The notes under the pieces were generated by a model that saw only the letters and a list, made by a program, of their open reading frames with translations, searched no databases and was not told the origin of the DNA. 6,378 nucleotides of DNA from Planctomycetaceae bacterium (lineage in GTDB: Bacteria > Planctomycetota > Planctomycetia > Pirellulales > Thermoguttaceae), in assembly GCA_031288765.1 (NCBI GenBank), contig JAITQV010000616.1, forward strand, positions 1 through 6,378, given 5' to 3'. Positions 3,908-6,378 of the stretch are shown in pieces. Each line of letters opens with the position of its first letter. The first letter of the stretch is position 1. The translations under genes were made by a program, and so were the position numbers.

Positions 3908-5707
3908 ATGTCAAACTCAACCAGCAAAAATTTTTCCGAAGCCAAAGCAGTTTTGTCTCAAGGCAAAATGAGCGGAGCGGATATTCTGATTCAATCTCTT
4001 ATTAACAACGGCGTTACAACGATATTTGCTTATCCGGGCGGTTTTAGTATTCCGTTGCATCAGGCGATGACTCGGTTTCGGGATAAGCTTCGGGTTGTTC
4101 TGCCGCGCAACGAGCAAGGCGGCGGTTTTGCGGCTCAAGGTTTTGCGCGGGCGACGGGTCGTGTCGGTGTTTGTATGGCGACAAGCGGTCCCGGCGCAAC
4201 AAATCTTGTTACAACGATTGCCGATGCCAAAATGGACAGTATTCCGATGATTGCGATTACGGGTCAGGTTGGTACGGATTGTATCGGCAGTGATGCTTTT
4301 CAGGAGACGCCGATGGTTGAAGTTTGCCGAAGTATCACGAAACATCATTATCTTGTAACCGATGTGAATGATCTAGCACGGATTGTTCGGGAGGCGGTAC
4401 ATATTGCGATGACCGGACGTCCTGGTCCTGTGTTGATTGACATTCCCAGAAATATTCAGGTAACGCAATGTGTTCCGAATTTTGATGCACCGATGAATTT
4501 ACCCGGTTACAACAGTGTTATTGAAACGCCTTCCGATACATTGTTAGACCGTATTGCGGAGGTGATCGGGAAAGCGAAACAACCGGTCATTTATGCCGGA
4601 GGCGGGATCGTGTCTTCGGGTGCGGCGGCGGAACTTCTGAAATTTGCGGAGATTACGCAGATTCCTGTTACAACGACCATGATGGGACTTTCGATTTTTC
4701 CGCGTGATCACGGTTTGGCGCTTGGAATGATTGGCATGCATGGTACGGCGTATGCGAATCATGCGGTTTATGAAAGTGATTTATTGTTGGCATTGGGGGT
4801 TCGGTTTGATGATCGTGTTACCGGCAAACCGTCGGAATTTGCCAAACAAGCAATTATTGTTCATGTTGAAATTGACCCGTCGGAAATCAATAAGGTTAAA
4901 GAAGCGGATTTTCCGGTTATTGGAGACGTGAAAACGGTGTTGCAAGGCATTCTTAGCCGGTTGAAATCGTACACACCGGCGCCGGCAATGAACGACTGGC
5001 ACCGCAAAATTGATATTTGGAAAAAGGAAATGCCTCTTTCGTATGACAAAAATTCGTCGAATATTGTACCGCAATACGCTATTGAAGAACTTTGGAAGGC
5101 GACTCGGGATTGTGAGACGATTATTGCGACGGGAGTTGGTCAGCATCAGATGTGGTCAACGCAGTATTATCGTTTTACGAAACCGCGAACATGGATTTCG
5201 AGTTCCGGTCTTGGGACGATGGGGTTTGGTCTTCCGGCGGCGATGGGAGCCAAGCTTGCTTGTCCTGAAAAATTGGTTGTTGACATTGACGGAGACGGCA
5301 GTTTTCAGATGAATATTCAGGAGATGGCGACGTGTTATTGTGAAAAAATTCCGGTTAAGGTTATGCTTCTGAATAATCAACATCTTGGTATGGTGGTTCA
5401 GTGGGAAGACCGGTTTCACCAATCGAATCGTGCTCAAACGTATTTAGGACCTATTGATCATCCTGAAACATTTGGTAAAGGTACGGGAATTGGTCCGGCG
5501 GTACGTTATCCTGACTATGTAACAATTGCGAAGGGTTATGGTTGGGAGGCGTTGCATGTTTCCGACAAAACACAACTTCCGGCGGCAATTAAACAAATGA
5601 TTGATAATCCGCATCCGTTTTTGCTTGATGTTGTTGTTCCGTATCAGGAGCATGTTTTGCCGATGATTCCCGCCGGAACAACCGTTCAAGACATGATTTA
5701 CCAGTAA
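3908..5707 (+). CDS. ilvB: Acetolactate synthase (AHAS) large catalytic subunit, plant-like
   Basis: This 599-residue, ThDP/FAD-dependent enzyme condenses pyruvate with pyruvate or 2-oxobutyrate, the first common step to valine, leucine and isoleucine, in the cytoplasm. Domain order is intact. The N-terminal ThDP domain has GADILIQSL at 23-31, AYPGG at 41-45, catalytic Glu69 in PRNEQGGG, and ATSGPGATN at 91-99. A middle FAD-linked domain has MIGMHGTAYAN at 274-284 and GVRFDDRVTGK at 297-307. The C-terminal ThDP domain has GVGQHQMW at 409-416, DGDGSFQMNIQE at 461-472, NNQHLGMVVQWEDRF at 489-503 and QEHVLPMIP at 580-588. The last block strongly resembles plant AHAS. Against Arabidopsis numbering, Ala122 is Phe46, His143 is Asn68, Pro197 is Gly122 and Ser653 is Ala589; Trp574 is kept (Trp499). 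ATG 3908 adds about 20 residues before the family core; ATG at 3968 (Met21) is an alternative. Neither has a clear Shine-Dalgarno. No small subunit (ilvN) follows within the window. Confidence 0.96.
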   Translation: MSNSTSKNFSEAKAVLSQGKMSGADILIQSLINNGVTTIFAYPGGFSIPLHQAMTRFRDKLRVVLPRNEQGGGFAAQGFARATGRVGVCMATSGPGATNLVTTIADAKMDSIPMIAITGQVGTDCIGSDAFQETPMVEVCRSITKHHYLVTDVNDLARIVREAVHIAMTGRPGPVLIDIPRNIQVTQCVPNFDAPMNLPGYNSVIETPSDTLLDRIAEVIGKAKQPVIYAGGGIVSSGAAAELLKFAEITQIPVTTTMMGLSIFPRDHGLALGMIGMHGTAYANHAVYESDLLLALGVRFDDRVTGKPSEFAKQAIIVHVEIDPSEINKVKEADFPVIGDVKTVLQGILSRLKSYTPAPAMNDWHRKIDIWKKEMPLSYDKNSSNIVPQYAIEELWKATRDCETIIATGVGQHQMWSTQYYRFTKPRTWISSSGLGTMGFGLPAAMGAKLACPEKLVVDIDGDGSFQMNIQEMATCYCEKIPVKVMLLNNQHLGMVVQWEDRFHQSNRAQTYLGPIDHPETFGKGTGIGPAVRYPDYVTIAKGYGWEALHVSDKTQLPAAIKQMIDNPHPFLLDVVVPYQEHVLPMIPAGTTVQDMIYQ

Positions 5708-5748
5708 TGATATTGCGTTTATGTTGAAAAAGAAACCGATTAAAACAC

Positions 5749-6231
5749 ATGAAAATTTATCTTGATACTTCTGTTGTTCTGATGCTTGATGAATCGGAAC
5801 GGGGAATTATTACGAAGGATTTTTTTTATTTTGTTACTCAGAATAATTTTGAACTTTTCATTTCTGAAGTTGTAGAAAACGAAATAAAACATACAACAAA
5901 AAAGATTGAAAGAGATGTAATTTTTACATTTTTGAACACAATAAACTTTATTTCACTTTCTTATAGTGAAGAATCGCATAGCCTTGCAACAAAATACATA
6001 CAAGACGGAATATTAACACAAAACCATATTGACGACATGTTGCATGTTGCTTACGCAACGGTTCACAATTGCGATATGATTGTTAGCTGGAACCGGAAAC
6101 ATATCGCAAAATTATCAAAAATACAAAAAATTAATGCCTGTAATATTAAAAACAATTATCATTCAATTACAATCTGTACACCGAAAGAATTTTTAATTTT
6201 ATTTAATAAGGAGTCAAAAAATGAAAACTAA
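5749..6231 (+). CDS. PIN-domain ribonuclease-like toxin (VapC family), cassette 3
   Basis: The product is 160 residues, a third paralogue of the window's PIN family. Motifs: MKIYLDTSVVLMLDESERGI at 1-20 (Asp6), SEVVENEI at 39-46 (Glu40, Glu45), NHIDDMLHVAYATVH at 92-106 (Asp95, Asp96) and CDMIVSWNRKHIAK at 108-121 (Asn115). It is about 70% identical to copy 1 by hand alignment; the main divergence is again residues 54-86. Its C-terminus is extended by KNEN because its frame runs 11 nt into the small gene. It starts 41 nt after the AHAS stop with no Shine-Dalgarno and no convincing promoter in the gap, so it may be expressed by read-through from the AHAS gene. Predicted role as for the other copies: RNA cleavage when freed from its partner. 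Confidence 0.9.
   Translation: MKIYLDTSVVLMLDESERGIITKDFFYFVTQNNFELFISEVVENEIKHTTKKIERDVIFTFLNTINFISLSYSEESHSLATKYIQDGILTQNHIDDMLHVAYATVHNCDMIVSWNRKHIAKLSKIQKINACNIKNNYHSITICTPKEFLILFNKESKNEN
6208..6213 (+). promoter_or_regulatory. Ribosome binding site of cassette 3 small gene
   Basis: AAGGAG lies 7 nt before the ATG at 6221, inside the end of the PIN frame. It is the same motif and spacing as at the two minus-strand cassettes. Confidence 0.85.
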
Positions 6232-6378
6232 AAAAACCGATAATGTTCTTAGAGAAATTCGAAGAGTCCGGAATAAACATTATGAAGAAACGAAAAATAT
6301 GTCTATTGCTGAACGCATGGAATATTATCGTAAAAATTCGGAAAGTTTTCGAAAGGAACTTACAAATTTCAAACCGGA
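6221..6378 (+). CDS. Small charged protein, putative antitoxin of PIN cassette 3 (3' partial)
   Basis: The frame starts at ATG 6221, overlaps the PIN gene by 11 nt and remains open to the end of the window, giving 52 residues. It reads MKTKKTDNVLREIRRVRNKH, then YEETKNMS-IAERMEYYRKNSESFRKEL and NFKP. This matches the core of both minus-strand small proteins (VL-x-E-I-R-R-x-R-x-KH-x-EETKNM and AERMEYY). The FPFxH segment expected near residues 55-61 would lie just beyond the edge. The overlap and AAGGAG site indicate coupled translation with the PIN gene. Antitoxin function is inferred from the pairing. Confidence 0.85.
   Translation, partial: MKTKKTDNVLREIRRVRNKHYEETKNMSIAERMEYYRKNSESFRKELTNFKP

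Overview
The window is bacterial DNA with moderate GC in the housekeeping genes and AT-rich spacers. The best guess is a member of the Planctomycetota, possibly a gut or sediment type. The reasons are a free-standing CoaB-type ligase domain instead of a CoaBC fusion, a hydrolase tail of a kind I associate with planctomycetes, a small cysteine-rich exported protein, and several genes without a Shine-Dalgarno (SD) site. This is inference from protein style; there is no rRNA or other phylogenetic marker here.

Layout, left to right: (1) The 3' end of a probable alpha/beta hydrolase (1-192, +). (2) A long non-coding stretch (193-728) dominated by a nested palindrome of about 240 bp. (3) coaB, phosphopantothenate-cysteine ligase (729-1376, +). 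(4) Convergent to it, two tandem two-gene cassettes on the minus strand (2873 down to 1464). Each has a PIN-domain ribonuclease-like gene first and a small charged helical protein second. A good promoter and a dyad symmetry lie upstream. (5) A 66-nt hairpin (2975-3040) whose G-U pattern indicates minus-strand RNA. (6) A small exported cysteine-rich protein with internal repeats (3089-3601, -). (7) A divergent promoter region (3602-3907). (8) A plant-like acetolactate synthase large subunit (3908-5707, +). (9) 41 nt further on, a third copy of the PIN/small-protein cassette (5749 to the window end, +); its second gene is cut by the window edge.

The housekeeping genes serve coenzyme A synthesis (CoaB) and branched-chain amino acid synthesis (AHAS). 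The striking feature is the three paralogous toxin-antitoxin-like cassettes within 5 kb. All are toxin-first. All have an AAGGAG site exactly 7 nt before the small partner, and none has an SD before the PIN gene. The PIN family is of a known type (VapC-like). The toxin-first order, the repeated amplification and the translational asymmetry are what deserve a second look.
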